Part shown: piece after piece, positions 1 through 39,958 of the stretch
Numbering within the stretch: the stretch's first letter is position 1
How the letters are laid out: every line of letters begins with the position of its first letter
Assembly (NCBI RefSeq): GCF_009729075.1
Contig: NZ_VTGY01000033.1
Span: 248,001-312,000, forward strand
Direction: 5' to 3'
Length of the DNA: 64,000 bases
Source of the DNA: Mycolicibacterium sp. CBMA 226
Lineage (GTDB): Bacteria; Actinomycetota; Actinomycetes; Mycobacteriales; Mycobacteriaceae
Translations under genes and position numbers: made by a program
The notes under the pieces: generated by a model
What the model saw: only the letters and a program-made list of their open reading frames with translations
The model's database searches: none
Told to the model about the DNA's origin: nothing

Positions 1-2
1 GG

Positions 3-854
3 TACCACCCGCCGGCCGCCATCGAATCCGAACTCGACTGGATGGAGAGCCTCCGCCGTGACTCCGGCATCACGACGCCGCAGGTGATTCCCGCCCCCGA
101 CGGACGCCGCGTGGTGGAGGCCCGCATTGGCGACGAGACCTGTCTCGTCGATCTGTTCACGTTCGTCGACGGCACCATCGCCGAAGACGACGCCTCCGAC
201 ATCAGCTTCAGCGAATTGGGCGCCATCACCGCGACGCTGCACGAGCACGTCCAGAACTGGCAGCGACCCAAGGGCTTCACGCGCTTCCGGTGGGACCTCG
301 ACACCATGCTCGGCGCCGGCGGCAGGTGGGGTGACTGGCGTGACGCGCCCGCGCTCAGCGCCGACGATGCCGCCGTCATCGAAGAGGCCGAACGCAAGGT
401 CATCGACCGACTCACCGACTACGGCATGGGCCCCGAACGCTTCGGCCTCGTCCACGCCGACCTGCGGATGTCGAATCTGATGGTGCACAACGGGAAGATC
501 ACCGTCATCGACTTCGACGACTGCGGCTGGTCGTGGTACCTCGCCGACCTCGGTGCCGTGGTGTCATTCGTCGAGGACACGCCTGACGCCGCCCGCATCA
601 TCGACGAGTGGCTGGCCGGCTACCGCAGCGTCCGCGATATCCCCGCCGCCGACCTCGCCGAGATCCCGACGTTCGTCATGCTGCGCCGGCTCATGCTCAC
701 CGCCTGGATCGGCAGCCATCCCGAATCCGGACCGGCAGAGACCCTCGGCCACCGATATGCCTCTGGCACTGCACAATTGGCACAGGCCTACCTCACCGAC
801 CCCTCGTGGTTCCGGGTAGACGTCCCCGCTGCTGCTCCCACTCTCACCCACTGA
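3..854 (+). CDS. Phosphotransferase of the aminoglycoside phosphotransferase/choline kinase (APH) fold, 5' truncated by the window edge
   Basis: The reading frame is open from base 3, so the true start lies upstream; the ATG at 42 is probably internal. The visible part has the catalytic loop HADLRMSN (DNA near 455-476) and, about 20 residues later, the metal-binding IDFDD. Together these form the Brenner-type H-x-D-x4-N plus DFD signature of APH-fold kinases. Such enzymes move the ATP gamma-phosphate to a small-molecule hydroxyl or to a protein. The substrate cannot be told from this sequence, and antibiotic resistance should not be assumed. The stop at 852-854 lies 14 bases before the next start, so it is likely co-transcribed with the dehydrogenase and perhaps the GntR regulator. 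Confidence 0.85.
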   Translation, partial: YHPPAAIESELDWMESLRRDSGITTPQVIPAPDGRRVVEARIGDETCLVDLFTFVDGTIAEDDASDISFSELGAITATLHEHVQNWQRPKGFTRFRWDLDTMLGAGGRWGDWRDAPALSADDAAVIEEAERKVIDRLTDYGMGPERFGLVHADLRMSNLMVHNGKITVIDFDDCGWSWYLADLGAVVSFVEDTPDAARIIDEWLAGYRSVRDIPAADLAEIPTFVMLRRLMLTAWIGSHPESGPAETLGHRYASGTAQLAQAYLTDPSWFRVDVPAAAPTLTH

Positions 855-868
855 CAGGACACGCGCAC

Positions 869-1645
869 ATGTTCGATCTCGCCAACAAGAACGTCGTCAT
901 CACCGGCGCCACCAAGGGCATCGGCTACGGCATCGCCGCGGTCTTCGCCACCGCGGGGGCCAATGTCGCCGTCGCGGCCCGCTCACTGCACGACCTCGAT
1001 ACCGCGGTTGCCGGCCTCGACGGGCTCGGGCCCGGCAAGGTCATCGGCGTCGCCGTCGACGTCGCTGATCCCGGGTCGTGTCAGGCCATGGCCCAGGCCG
1101 CGGTCGACGCCTTCGGCGGCATCGACGTGCTGTGCGCCAACGCCGGCATCTTCCCTGAGGCGCCGCTGGCCACCATGACGCCCGACGACCTCGCCACCGT
1201 GCTCGACGTCAACGTCAAAGGCACCGTCTACAGCGTGCAGGCCTGCCTGGATGCCCTGACGAAGAGCGGCACCGGACGCATCGTCATCACCTCGTCGATC
1301 ACCGGCCCGGTCACCGGGTTCCCCGGCTGGTCGCACTACGGCGCATCCAAGGCCGCACAGCTGGGCTTCATGCGCACCGCCGCAATCGAACTCGCGGCGA
1401 AGAAGATCACCGTCAACGCGATCCTGCCCGGCAACATCCTCACCGAGGGTCTGCAGGAGATGGGCGAGGACTACATCGCCGGCATGGCCCGCTCCGTCCC
1501 AGCCGGGACGCTGGGCACTCCAGAAGACATCGGCCACCTCGCCGCATTCCTGGCCAGCGACGAGGCGCGGTACATCACCGGCCAGTCGATCGTCGTCGAC
1601 GGCGGGCAAATACTGCCGGAATCGCTGGACGCGCTCGCAGGCTGA
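869..1645 (+). CDS. Short-chain dehydrogenase/reductase, FabG-like (258 aa)
   Basis: An NAD(P)-dependent oxidoreductase of the classical SDR family. The Rossmann cofactor motif TGATKGIG is at residues 12-19, the NAG motif (CANAG) follows, the catalytic Ser is in ITSSITG, and the Y-x-x-x-K pair is Y157/K161 in YGASK. The C-terminal IVVDGGQ is typical of 3-oxoacyl-ACP-reductase-like members. I chose the ATG at 869 because the SDR fold begins there and an AGGAC lies about 9 bases upstream. The frame is open further upstream, but that part overlaps the phosphotransferase and is not SDR-like. The substrate is unknown. Its neighbours (kinase and GntR/UTRA regulator) suggest a small catabolic operon. 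Confidence 0.93.
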   Translation: MFDLANKNVVITGATKGIGYGIAAVFATAGANVAVAARSLHDLDTAVAGLDGLGPGKVIGVAVDVADPGSCQAMAQAAVDAFGGIDVLCANAGIFPEAPLATMTPDDLATVLDVNVKGTVYSVQACLDALTKSGTGRIVITSSITGPVTGFPGWSHYGASKAAQLGFMRTAAIELAAKKITVNAILPGNILTEGLQEMGEDYIAGMARSVPAGTLGTPEDIGHLAAFLASDEARYITGQSIVVDGGQILPESLDALAG

Positions 1646-1660
1646 CAGCGGGTCGGTACC

Positions 1661-2455
1661 GTGAACGGCATGGACGAGTCCGAGGGTGGCCCGGTAGCCG
1701 AGGATGTGCGGCGCCGCATCGTCAGCATGCTCGACGCCGGCACGCTGCGCCCGGGTGACCGCCTCGGCTCCGAACGCGAGATGGCCGAGCAGTTCGCGGT
1801 GTCCCGTGCGACGCTGCGCAGCGCCCTGGTGCCGCTGAGCCGCGCCGGGATCCTGGAACGACGGAGCGGCCGCGCGGGCGGCACGTTCATCAAGACCGTG
1901 CTCGTGGAACGCAACGTCGCCGAACTGTCGGGGTTGCCGAATCGGCTGAAGCAGGGCGGTCATTCCACGACCCGCAGCCGGGTGCTGTCGACGGCCCTGC
2001 GCGGCGCCACGGCCATCGAGGCGCAGCGCCTGGGCATCAACCCCGACGCCGAACTCGTCGTCGTGCAGCGCCTCCGCTACGCCGACGGCTTCCCGCTGTC
2101 GGTCGACTGCGCGCACTTCCCCGCCGACCGGGTGCCCGACCTGCTGGAGCAACCGCTCGGCGGATCGCTGTACGACATCCTGGCCGTCCGCTACGACCTC
2201 AGGCCCGTGACGTCGGTCGAGAGCATCGAGGTCGTCAGTGCCAACCCGCGCGAAGCCGCCTGGCTCGAAATCCCCACGCGCACTCCCCTGCTGGCGATGA
2301 CGCGCGTCGCCTCCGACGCCGACGGCCGGCCGTTCGAGTACTCCGAAGACCTGTTCCGGGCCGACCGCGTCCGGCTCGTCGCCAAGACCACCGCGCTGGC
2401 CGAGCGCGAAACCGTCGGCACAGACGGCCGCGTCGAACTCACCGTCACGGCCTAG
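1661..2455 (+). CDS. GntR-family transcriptional regulator, HutC/UTRA subfamily (264 aa)
   Basis: The N-terminal winged helix-turn-helix covers about residues 12-80: VRRRIVSMLDAGTLRPGDRLGS, then SEREMAEQFAVSRATLR, then a basic wing ending in GGTFI. About residues 95-250 form a UTRA ligand-binding domain, recognisable by the ALRGATAIEAQRLGI and RLRYADGFPLSVD stretches. HutC-type regulators are usually repressors released by a small metabolite, and here probably control the SDR and kinase genes just upstream. The start is GTG at 1661 or ATG at 1670; neither has a good SD sequence. The stop is separated by one base from the convergent mmpL stop. Confidence 0.92.
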   Translation: MNGMDESEGGPVAEDVRRRIVSMLDAGTLRPGDRLGSEREMAEQFAVSRATLRSALVPLSRAGILERRSGRAGGTFIKTVLVERNVAELSGLPNRLKQGGHSTTRSRVLSTALRGATAIEAQRLGINPDAELVVVQRLRYADGFPLSVDCAHFPADRVPDLLEQPLGGSLYDILAVRYDLRPVTSVESIEVVSANPREAAWLEIPTRTPLLAMTRVASDADGRPFEYSEDLFRADRVRLVAKTTALAERETVGTDGRVELTVTA

Positions 2456-2456
2456 T

Positions 2457-5401
2457 TCAGGCGGCCTGCCGCCTCGACCTCGACGGCCACCAGTTGTACT
2501 TGCCGACCAGCACGGCCAGTGCCGGCACCGTGACGGTGCGCACGATCAGGGTGTCGATCAGCAGGCCGACGCCGATGATGAAGCCGCCCTGCACCATCGA
2601 GCCGATGCTGCTGAACAGCATGGCGAACATCGGTGCGGCGAAGATCATCCCGGCGGAGGTGATCACGCTGCCCGTGGTCCGCACGGTGCGGATGACGCCC
2701 GAGCGGATGCCGTTCGGGGATTCGTCGCGAATCCGGGAGATCAGCAGCATGTTGTAGTCCGCGCCGACCGCCACGAGCACGATGAACGCCATGCCCGGCG
2801 TACTCGCCGCCATCGGCTGGCCGCCGAGGATCTGCAGCACGATGACGCCGATACCGAGTGACGACAGACACGAAAGGATCACCGTGCCAACGAGATACAG
2901 CGGTGCGACGACGGCCCGCAGCAGCAACACCAGGATCAGGAAGACCACGATGACGGTCATCAGCACGATGTACCGCAGGTCCTTGTTGAAGTAGTCGCGC
3001 AGTTCCGCGTAGTACGGCGTCATGCCCGACATCGCGATCTTCGCATCGGCCAGCGACGTATTCGCCTGCGCGCCTTGCGCGGCCGCCAGGATCGCGTTGA
3101 CCTGATCCATGGCCTTGGTGTCGTACGGGTTCAGTTTGGACTCGACGAGGTAGCGCGCCGAATGTCCGTCCGGCGACATGAAAACCCGTGCCAGGTCTTT
3201 GAATTGGTCATTGCCCAGGATTTCCGGGGAGATGTAGAAGCCCGCCGCGCCCGGCTCGGACGCGTGCAGCTTCATTGCGAGCAGGAATGCCGAGGCGTGC
3301 GAGAGGCCTTCGCCGAGCTGCTTGGTCTGGTCGTCGAGGACGCGCAGCCCTTCGGCGATCTTGCGGCTGCCCTCGGCCAGCGCGTTGGCGCCCTCCTGCA
3401 GCGCCGCCATGTTCTGCTTCATACCACCCGCGCCACCACTGCCACCACTGCCACCAAGGGACCGAAGGGCTTTCGCCGCCGCGTCCAGCGAGGGCTGCAT
3501 CTTGTGCAGCCCATCCGACAGCCGCTGCAGCTGGTCCCGCTGCCCCGTACACTCCGGATCACTGTCGCAGTTGGGATTGTTCTTCCGCTGCTCCAGCAGC
3601 GCATCCGCCATGGCGACCATGTCCTGGAAGTTCTGGCTGCCCGACCGGGGTGGGATGTTCGGCAGCTCACCGGAATCACGCACGCTGTCCAGCTGCCGCT
3701 GCGCGTCCTGGAACTCCTGCGAACTCTCCAGCTGATCCTTGATGCTCGCCATGCTCTTGTTCAGGCTGTCGAGAACGCCCATGGTCTTGGTCAGCTGGGT
3801 GCGCACGGTGGCAAGGCTGTCGGCGAGCTTGCCGGCCCCACCGACCAGGGCCTGTCGCTGGTCGACGCTGCCGTTGATCTTGTTGGTGGCCTCGGCGAGT
3901 TTGTCGCCGATCTCGCCCGCCTGGAAACTCAGCGTGGCCTGTTCCAGCGGGGCGCCGGTGGGCCGGGTGACGCCGCGGACGGCGGCGATGTCGGGCAGCT
4001 GCGCGACGCGCTGCGCCATCTGTTCGAGGTCGGCGAGCCCCTTGGTCGTCCGCAGGTCGTGCGGTGACTGGACGAAAAGGTATTGCGGCGCCGTCACACT
4101 CGCCGGGAAATGCCGTTCGATGGTGGCCATCCCGATGTTGCTCTCGGCCGTCGCCGGCAGCGCGGTGCGGGCGTCGTAGCTGGTGTGCAGCCACGCCACC
4201 CCGGCGGCCAGCGCGATCAGCACCACCAGGCTGCCGACCAGGTGGACCACCGGGCGCCGCACGATGTTGATGCCGGACCGGTGCCAGAAGCGGCTCGTCA
4301 GTTCCTTCCGTGGCCTGGCCCAGCCGCGCCGTCCCACGAGCGTCAGGATCGCCGGCAACAGGGTGATCGACGACAGGAACGCCATGGCGATCGTGACCGC
4401 CAGCGCCGGACCCGTCGTCGAGAAGACCTTGAGGGAGGTGAAACTCATACCCAGGAACGTCACTGCGACGGTGGCCGCCGACGCCGCGATCACCTTGCCG
4501 ATGGCGGTCAGCGCCCGCGCCACCGCCGCGTCGGAATCCAGTCCCTGCCTGAGATATTCGTGGTAGCGGCTGATCAGGAAGACGGCGTAGTCCACGCCCG
4601 CGCCGATCATCATGGCGCTCATGAACACCACGGTCTGCTGCGATATGGGCAGACCCCACGTCGCCAGGGCCGCCACGCCCTGCGTCGCGGCGGCCTGCGA
4701 CACCGTGATGGTCGCCAGCGGCACCAGGATAGTGACGATATTGCGGTACACCACAAAGAGAATCAGCAGCACCATGGCGATCGTCGCGGTCTCGATGACC
4801 CGCAGATCCCGCAACCCGAGTTGTTCGCGTTCGGCGACGGTGGCCGTCAGGCCCGTCATGTGATATTTGAGCGACGAGCCGGCAGTGCCCTGATTCACGG
4901 TGTGGTCGACGATGCCGACGACGCGCTTGTACGCCTCACTCGATTCCGGTGAACCGAGTTCGCCCCGGATACCGACCGGGATGAACCAGGCCTTGTTGTC
5001 CTTGCTGGCCAACACTTCTCGCATCGGCGGCTGCGCGATGAAGTCCTGCACCATAACGACGTCGGCCGTGTCGCGGTGCAGGCTGTCGACGAGCGTGCGG
5101 TAGACGTCTTCGTCGGCTTTGGTCAGGCCGCTCTCGTCGGTGAGGACGACCAGCGCGATGTTCTGAATCCCGGGTTCGTGGAACGCGGCCGTCATGTCCC
5201 GCGTCGCCGCCATCACCGCGGAGTTGCTCGGCAACAGCTCCTGGTTGCGGTCGCTCGCCAGCTTCATCAGCGGAGGTACGGCCACCGACAACGCGACGAC
5301 GAGCAGCAGCCAGGCACCGATCACGGCCCACGGCCGCCGCAGCACCAGGCGCGCCAGCAGCTCGAAAGCCCCGGCGAACACACCTTGGCCCGACCGAACC
5401 T

Positions 5402-5405
<4 letters not shown>
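2457..5405 (-). CDS. MmpL-family RND transporter (982 aa), probable exporter of the NRPS product
   Basis: An inner-membrane RND transporter of the mycobacterial MmpL family, whose members export lipids, glycolipids and lipopeptides using the proton gradient. TM1 is near residues 25-45. Proton-relay Asp-Tyr pairs are visible in both halves: D272-Y273 (GAGVDYAVFLISRYHE) and D883-Y884 (VGADYNMLLISRIRDE). The second periplasmic loop holds a long helical stretch with a Cys pair (NCDSDPEC) and a GGSGGSGGAGG linker, as in large MmpL proteins. The start is GTG at 5405, inside a 4-base GTGA overlap with the NRPS stop, implying translational coupling. No MmpS partner is adjacent. The export substrate is inferred from context only. 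Confidence 0.95.
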
Positions 5406-36376
<30,971 letters not shown>

Positions 36377-36419
36377 CCCAAACCTTGAATTGCCGAACTA
36401 TCCCGGAACAACCGAACGA

Positions 36420-36644
36420 TCAGTGCCGCTGCCCAACCGCCAGTCGGTCACGCAAGGACTTCGGCCGGATGTCGGTCCACTCCCGCTCGATGAACTCCAG
36501 GCACGAGGCGCGGTCCGCCTCGCCGAACACCACTCGCCAGCCCGCCGGCACGTCAGCAAACGTCGGCCACAGGCTGTGTTGCTCTTCGTCGTTGATCAGC
36601 ACGAAGAAGGATCCATTGTCGTCATCGAACGGGTTGGTGCTCAT
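36420..36644 (-). CDS. MbtH-like protein (74 aa), adenylation-domain activator
   Basis: Small MbtH-family chaperone that binds NRPS adenylation domains and is often needed for their solubility and activity. The signature is complete: NPFDDDNGSF at the start, NDEEQHSLWP, a GW pair in VPAGWRVVFG, and IEREWTDIRPKSL near the end. I chose the ATG at 36644 over a start nine codons upstream, because the family begins at this point and GGGAG lies five bases before it. It is the first gene of the apparent mbtH-NRPS-mmpL operon, 43 bases before the NRPS start. Confidence 0.97.
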   Translation of the reverse strand: MSTNPFDDDNGSFFVLINDEEQHSLWPTFADVPAGWRVVFGEADRASCLEFIEREWTDIRPKSLRDRLAVGQRH

Positions 36645-36985
36645 GGTGCTCCCAAAAGAATTGACGCTCAAGATAATTGGTCTTTGCTATTTCCGCTTGT
36701 CCCGTGGGCGAATGCTACATGCTTACGCTATGTCCACAAACGGGCGTCAATAAACTGACCCCGGCGAGCCGCGTCCGGGCAATCCGTCCGAAATCACCGA
36801 CGCCGTAACGATTTTCGCGGCGTACTTTGCCTGATGACGACACCGGCGCCGACTTCCCTGGACATGCCACCTAATCGGCATTTGCGACAGTTAGCTGACT
36901 CCGTGTAACGGCGTTCCGGCAAGAAGAGTGCGGCCAGGCGTGTGCGGGAATGCCATTTCGCCGCAGTGAAGAGTAAAACGGCGGA
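36645..36985 (-). promoter_or_regulatory. Gene-free stretch before mbtH; probable promoter region of the NRPS operon
   Basis: These 341 bases between mbtH and the recR stop hold no supportable gene and are visibly more AT-rich than the surroundings, mainly 36645-36760. Transcription of the 34-kb operon most likely starts here. A weak TAGCAT box on the minus strand (about 36713-36718) has no good -35 element, so I do not call an exact promoter. TTGACGC at 36661 and GCGTCAA at 36744 form a spaced inverted repeat that could be chance. No regulator gene is adjacent. Confidence 0.4.
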
Positions 36986-37597
36986 TCAGACCATGGCGCG
37001 GCGGCCGGCGAGGGCCCGGCCCAGCGTCAGCTCATCGGCGAACTCGAGGTCTCCGCCCATGGGCAAACCCGACGCGATACGCGTGACCGTCAGCCCCGGA
37101 ATGTCCCGCAGCATGCGCACCAGGTACGTGGCGGTGGCCTCGCCCTCGGTGTTGGGATCGGTCGCGATGATCACCTCGACGATGTCCACACCGTCCACCC
37201 GCTGCCCAATCCTGTTGAGCAACTCACGAATTCGCAGTTGTTCCGGCCCCACCCCGGACAGCGGATCCAGCGCCCCGCCCAGGACGTGGTAGCGCCCGCG
37301 GAATTCGCGGGTGCGCTCCACCGCCTGGACGTCTTTGGGCTCCTCGACGACACACACCAACGAGCCGTCGCGGCGCGGGTCGCTGCAGATGCGGCACCGG
37401 TCGTCATCAGACACGTTGCCGCACACCGCACAGAACTTGACGCCGTCGCGTACCCGGCTCAGCACCGCCGTCAGCCGGTCGATGTCCGGCGGCTCCACCG
37501 ACAACAAATGGAACGCGATGCGCTGGGCACTCTTCGGCCCGATGCCCGGCAGCTTGCCGAGCTCGTCGATCAAATCCTGTACGGGTCCTTCAAACAC
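36986..37597 (-). CDS. recR: Recombination mediator protein RecR (203 aa)
   Basis: RecR of the RecFOR pathway loads RecA at single-strand gaps. Visible in order are the helix-hairpin-helix (LGKLPGIGPKSAQRIAFHLL), a four-cysteine zinc finger (CAVCGNVSDDDRCRIC), the Toprim domain (VCVVEEPKDVQAVERTREF, then ATDPNTEGEATATYL) and a C-terminal Walker-like region (GGDLEFADELTLGRAL). The longer frame begins 12 codons earlier, but the family starts at (M/V)FEGPVQDLIDELG, so I chose GTG at 37597. That start is one base after the ebfC stop, indicating translational coupling. The sequence is very close to Rv3715c as I recall it. Confidence 0.97.
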   Translation of the reverse strand: MFEGPVQDLIDELGKLPGIGPKSAQRIAFHLLSVEPPDIDRLTAVLSRVRDGVKFCAVCGNVSDDDRCRICSDPRRDGSLVCVVEEPKDVQAVERTREFRGRYHVLGGALDPLSGVGPEQLRIRELLNRIGQRVDGVDIVEVIIATDPNTEGEATATYLVRMLRDIPGLTVTRIASGLPMGGDLEFADELTLGRALAGRRAMV

Positions 37598-37598
37598 A

Positions 37599-37931
37599 TC
37601 AGATCCCGGGCAGACCCATGCCCTGCATGCCACCGGCCAGCGGGCCGAGGCTCTGCTGTGCCATCAGGGTCACCTGCTCAGAGGCATCACTCAGGGCACC
37701 GACGATGAGGTCCTGCAGTGTCTCGATGTCATCGGGGTCGACGACCTTCGGGTCGATGGTCAGCCCGGTGATCTCACCGCTGCCTTGCATCGTGACCTTG
37801 ACCAGTCCGCCGCCGGCCTGACCGGTCACCGTCGAGCTGGCCAGGGTCTCCTGGGCGGCAATGAGCTGCTGCTGCATCTGCTGCGCCTGAGCGAGCAGCG
37901 CGGACATATCAGGCTGGCCACCGGGTTGCAT
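37599..37931 (-). CDS. ebfC: Nucleoid-associated protein, YbaB/EbfC family (110 aa)
   Basis: Small DNA-binding protein of the YbaB/EbfC family, commonly encoded between dnaX and recR. The helical N-terminus (SALLAQAQQMQQQLIAAQETLA) is followed by the conserved core GGGLVKVTMQGSGEITGLTIDPKVVDPDDIETLQDLIVGAL, split here between recognisable blocks, and a glycine/methionine-rich tail (GPLAGGMQGMGLPGI). The ATG at 37931 has a strong GGGAGG eight bases upstream and matches the start of the mycobacterial homologue (MQPGG). It is the promoter-proximal gene of the ebfC-recR pair. Confidence 0.96.
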   Translation of the reverse strand: MQPGGQPDMSALLAQAQQMQQQLIAAQETLASSTVTGQAGGGLVKVTMQGSGEITGLTIDPKVVDPDDIETLQDLIVGALSDASEQVTLMAQQSLGPLAGGMQGMGLPGI

Positions 37932-38056
37932 GACGATCCTCCCAAGGATGATTCGCGGCTCAGCCGCGACGGTCTGACTCGAGCCTAGTCGCCCGGCGGA
38001 ACGCCGGACGACCGACTGGCCGCGACACAACTAGCCTTCGCTGCCCGATTGAAGGC

Positions 38057-38494
38057 TCAGCCCTCGACAACCTTCTTCAGGTTGCCCAGCACCTCGTCCT
38101 GAATCTTGCGCAGACCGAGCGGGGCGAAGGTCTTCTCGAAGAAGCCACCGATACCGCCGGCGCCCTGCCACGCGGTCTTGACGGTGACGGTCGAGCCGGT
38201 GCCCGCCGGGGCGACGGTCCAGGTGGTCACCATCGACGAGTTGGCGTCCTTCTCGATGACGCTCTTGCCGGCGACGTCGACGGTGGCCTTGACGTCACGC
38301 GAGCGCTTCTTGGTGGCCTGCAGCTTCCAGGTGGCGACGGTGCCGGCCCCCTGCCCACCCTCGAGCACCTGGTAGCCGCTGTAGTTCGACGAAAGGATCT
38401 TCGGGCGCACCGTCTGGTAGTCCGCGACCGCTGCCAGCACCTTCTCCGGCTCGGCGAGAATCAACACGGTGCTGGACGCACTGACCTGTCCCAT
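38057..38494 (-). CDS. SRPBCC-superfamily (START/Bet v 1-like) protein (145 aa)
   Basis: A small ligand-binding-fold protein of the polyketide cyclase/SRPBCC superfamily, the counterpart of Rv3718c as I recall it. Recognisable stretches are VADYQTVRPKILSSNYSGYQVLEGG, the mid-protein DANSSMVTTWTVAPAG and the C-terminal helix FFEKTFAPLGLRKIQDEVLGNL. The ATG at 38494 is preferred to the longer frame, because an AGGAG lies ten bases upstream and the fold begins here. It is transcribed divergently from the FAD oxidase. Its ligand is unknown. Confidence 0.9.
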   Translation of the reverse strand: MGQVSASSTVLILAEPEKVLAAVADYQTVRPKILSSNYSGYQVLEGGQGAGTVATWKLQATKKRSRDVKATVDVAGKSVIEKDANSSMVTTWTVAPAGTGSTVTVKTAWQGAGGIGGFFEKTFAPLGLRKIQDEVLGNLKKVVEG

Positions 38495-38554
38495 CAGGCA
38501 AAACTCCTGTTCGTATGGCATCACTGTGCGGTCGCGAGGACCGCGGTCTCGGTC

Positions 38555-38560
38555 TAGCGT
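38555..38560 (+). promoter_or_regulatory. Candidate -10 box of a leaderless FAD oxidase transcript
   Basis: TAGCGT fits the mycobacterial TAnnnT -10 pattern. It ends exactly six bases before the GTG at 38567, so transcription would start at or next to the start codon. No Shine-Dalgarno sequence is present in the 20 bases before that GTG. No clear -35 element is visible. Confidence 0.5.
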
Positions 38561-38566
38561 ATATGC

Positions 38567-39958
38567 GTGACTGCTGTCACGACCGACCCGACGGCCGCCC
38601 ACGAGGAGGCCGTTCAGCGACTGCTGGCCAGCTACCGGACCATCCCGCGGGGCGCGACGGTGCGGTTGGCGAAACCGACATCGAACCTGTTCCGGGCGCG
38701 TGCGCGAACCAAGACCAAGGGCCTGGACGTCTCCGGGCTCGACGGCGTCCTCGCCGTCGACACCGAGACCCGCACCGCGGACGTCCAGGGCATGTGCACC
38801 TACGAGACGCTGGTGGCGGCAACGCTGCCGTTCGGTCTGGCGCCGCTGGTCGTGCCGCAACTCAAGACCATCACCCTGGGCGGCGCCGTGACCGGGCTGG
38901 GAATCGAGTCGACGTCGTTCCGCAACGGCCTGCCGCATGAGTCCGTCCAGGAACTCGACATTCTCACCGGCGCCGGCGAACTGATCCGGGCGTCACCGCG
39001 CAGCCACTCCGATCTGTTCTACGCCTTTCCGAATTCCTATGGCACGCTCGGCTATTCGGTTCGGCTGCGCATCGAGCTGGAGCCAGTGCGGCCGTTCGTC
39101 AAACTGAGGCACCTGCGCTTTCACCGCCTGGCCGATCTGGTCGGCGCGCTGCAGCGCATCCTCGACACCGGAGGCTACGACGGCGTCCCCGTGGACTACC
39201 TCGACGGTGTTGTGTTCGGACCCGACGAGAGCTACCTGTGCCTGGGCATGAAGACCGGGACAGACGGCCCGGTCAGCGATTACACCGGCCAGCACATCTT
39301 CTATCGCTCCATCCAGCACGACTCCGGCGAGCAGCACGACCGGCTGACCACCCAGGACTATCTCTGGCGCTGGGACACCGACTGGTTCTGGTGTTCCGAG
39401 GCCTTCGGCGCGCAACGCCCGCTCGTCCGGCGGCTGTGGCCCCGCCGATACCGGCGCAGCAGCGTCTACTGGAAGCTGGTCGGTCTGGACCAGCGTTTCC
39501 ACATCGCCGACCGGATCGAGCGGCGCAGCATCCTGGCCCCGAAGCAGCCCCTGCGAGAGCGCGTGGTGCAGGACGTGGAGGTGCCGGTCGACCACGTCGT
39601 CGACTTTCTCGAGTGGTTCCTGGCGCGGGTCCCCATCACCCCGATCTGGTTGTGCCCGTTGCGGTTACGTGGCGATACCCGCTGGCCGCTCTACCCCATC
39701 GAACCCCACCGCCACTACGTCAATCTCGGGTTCTGGTCGTCGGTCCCGGCCGGACGGGTGGCAGGCGAGACCAACCGGCTGATCGAGCACAAGGTCGACG
39801 AGTTGGACGGCCACAAATCCCTGTACTCCGAGTCGTTCTATTCGCCCGAGGATTTCGACCGGCGGTACGGCGGCGCGGAGTACCAGAAGGTCAAGAACGT
39901 TTACGACCCTGAATCACGGCTACTAGGTCTGTATGCGAAGGCGGTACAACGGCAATGA
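38567..39958 (+). CDS. FAD-binding oxidoreductase, TmsA/BfaA-like (463 aa)
   Basis: Vanillyl-alcohol-oxidase-type flavoprotein related to Rv3719. The FAD_binding_4 domain is at about residues 45-190, with LAKPTSNLFRARA, VQGMCTYETLVAATLPFGL and the pyrophosphate loop TLGGAVTGLGIESTSFRNG. The second half has conserved WRWDTDWFWCS and WLCPLR stretches. Paralogous FAD protein/methyltransferase pairs (Rv0449c/Rv0447c, TmsA/TmsB) convert oleate to 10-methyl-stearate (tuberculostearic acid), with the flavoprotein reducing the methylene intermediate. This pair is organised the same way, but its substrate is unproved. The stop overlaps the next start by four bases (ATGA). GTG 38567 looks leaderless. 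Confidence 0.9.
   Translation: MTAVTTDPTAAHEEAVQRLLASYRTIPRGATVRLAKPTSNLFRARARTKTKGLDVSGLDGVLAVDTETRTADVQGMCTYETLVAATLPFGLAPLVVPQLKTITLGGAVTGLGIESTSFRNGLPHESVQELDILTGAGELIRASPRSHSDLFYAFPNSYGTLGYSVRLRIELEPVRPFVKLRHLRFHRLADLVGALQRILDTGGYDGVPVDYLDGVVFGPDESYLCLGMKTGTDGPVSDYTGQHIFYRSIQHDSGEQHDRLTTQDYLWRWDTDWFWCSEAFGAQRPLVRRLWPRRYRRSSVYWKLVGLDQRFHIADRIERRSILAPKQPLRERVVQDVEVPVDHVVDFLEWFLARVPITPIWLCPLRLRGDTRWPLYPIEPHRHYVNLGFWSSVPAGRVAGETNRLIEHKVDELDGHKSLYSESFYSPEDFDRRYGGAEYQKVKNVYDPESRLLGLYAKAVQRQ

Noticed and set aside
1..854. Aminoglycoside resistance gene
   Set aside because: The APH fold is shared by many kinases; nothing in the visible part indicates an antibiotic substrate.
608..868. Longer N-terminus for the SDR gene
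   Set aside because: The extension overlaps the phosphotransferase, is Arg/Pro-rich, and the SDR fold and an SD site both point to ATG 869.
983..2152. A 389-codon minus-strand frame across the SDR and GntR genes
   Set aside because: It lies antisense to two clearly recognisable genes and has low-complexity Gly/Arg/Ala composition with no motif.
38495..38938. Longer start for the SRPBCC protein
   Set aside because: It overlaps the divergent FAD oxidase gene; the family start MGQVS with AGGAG upstream is at 38494.
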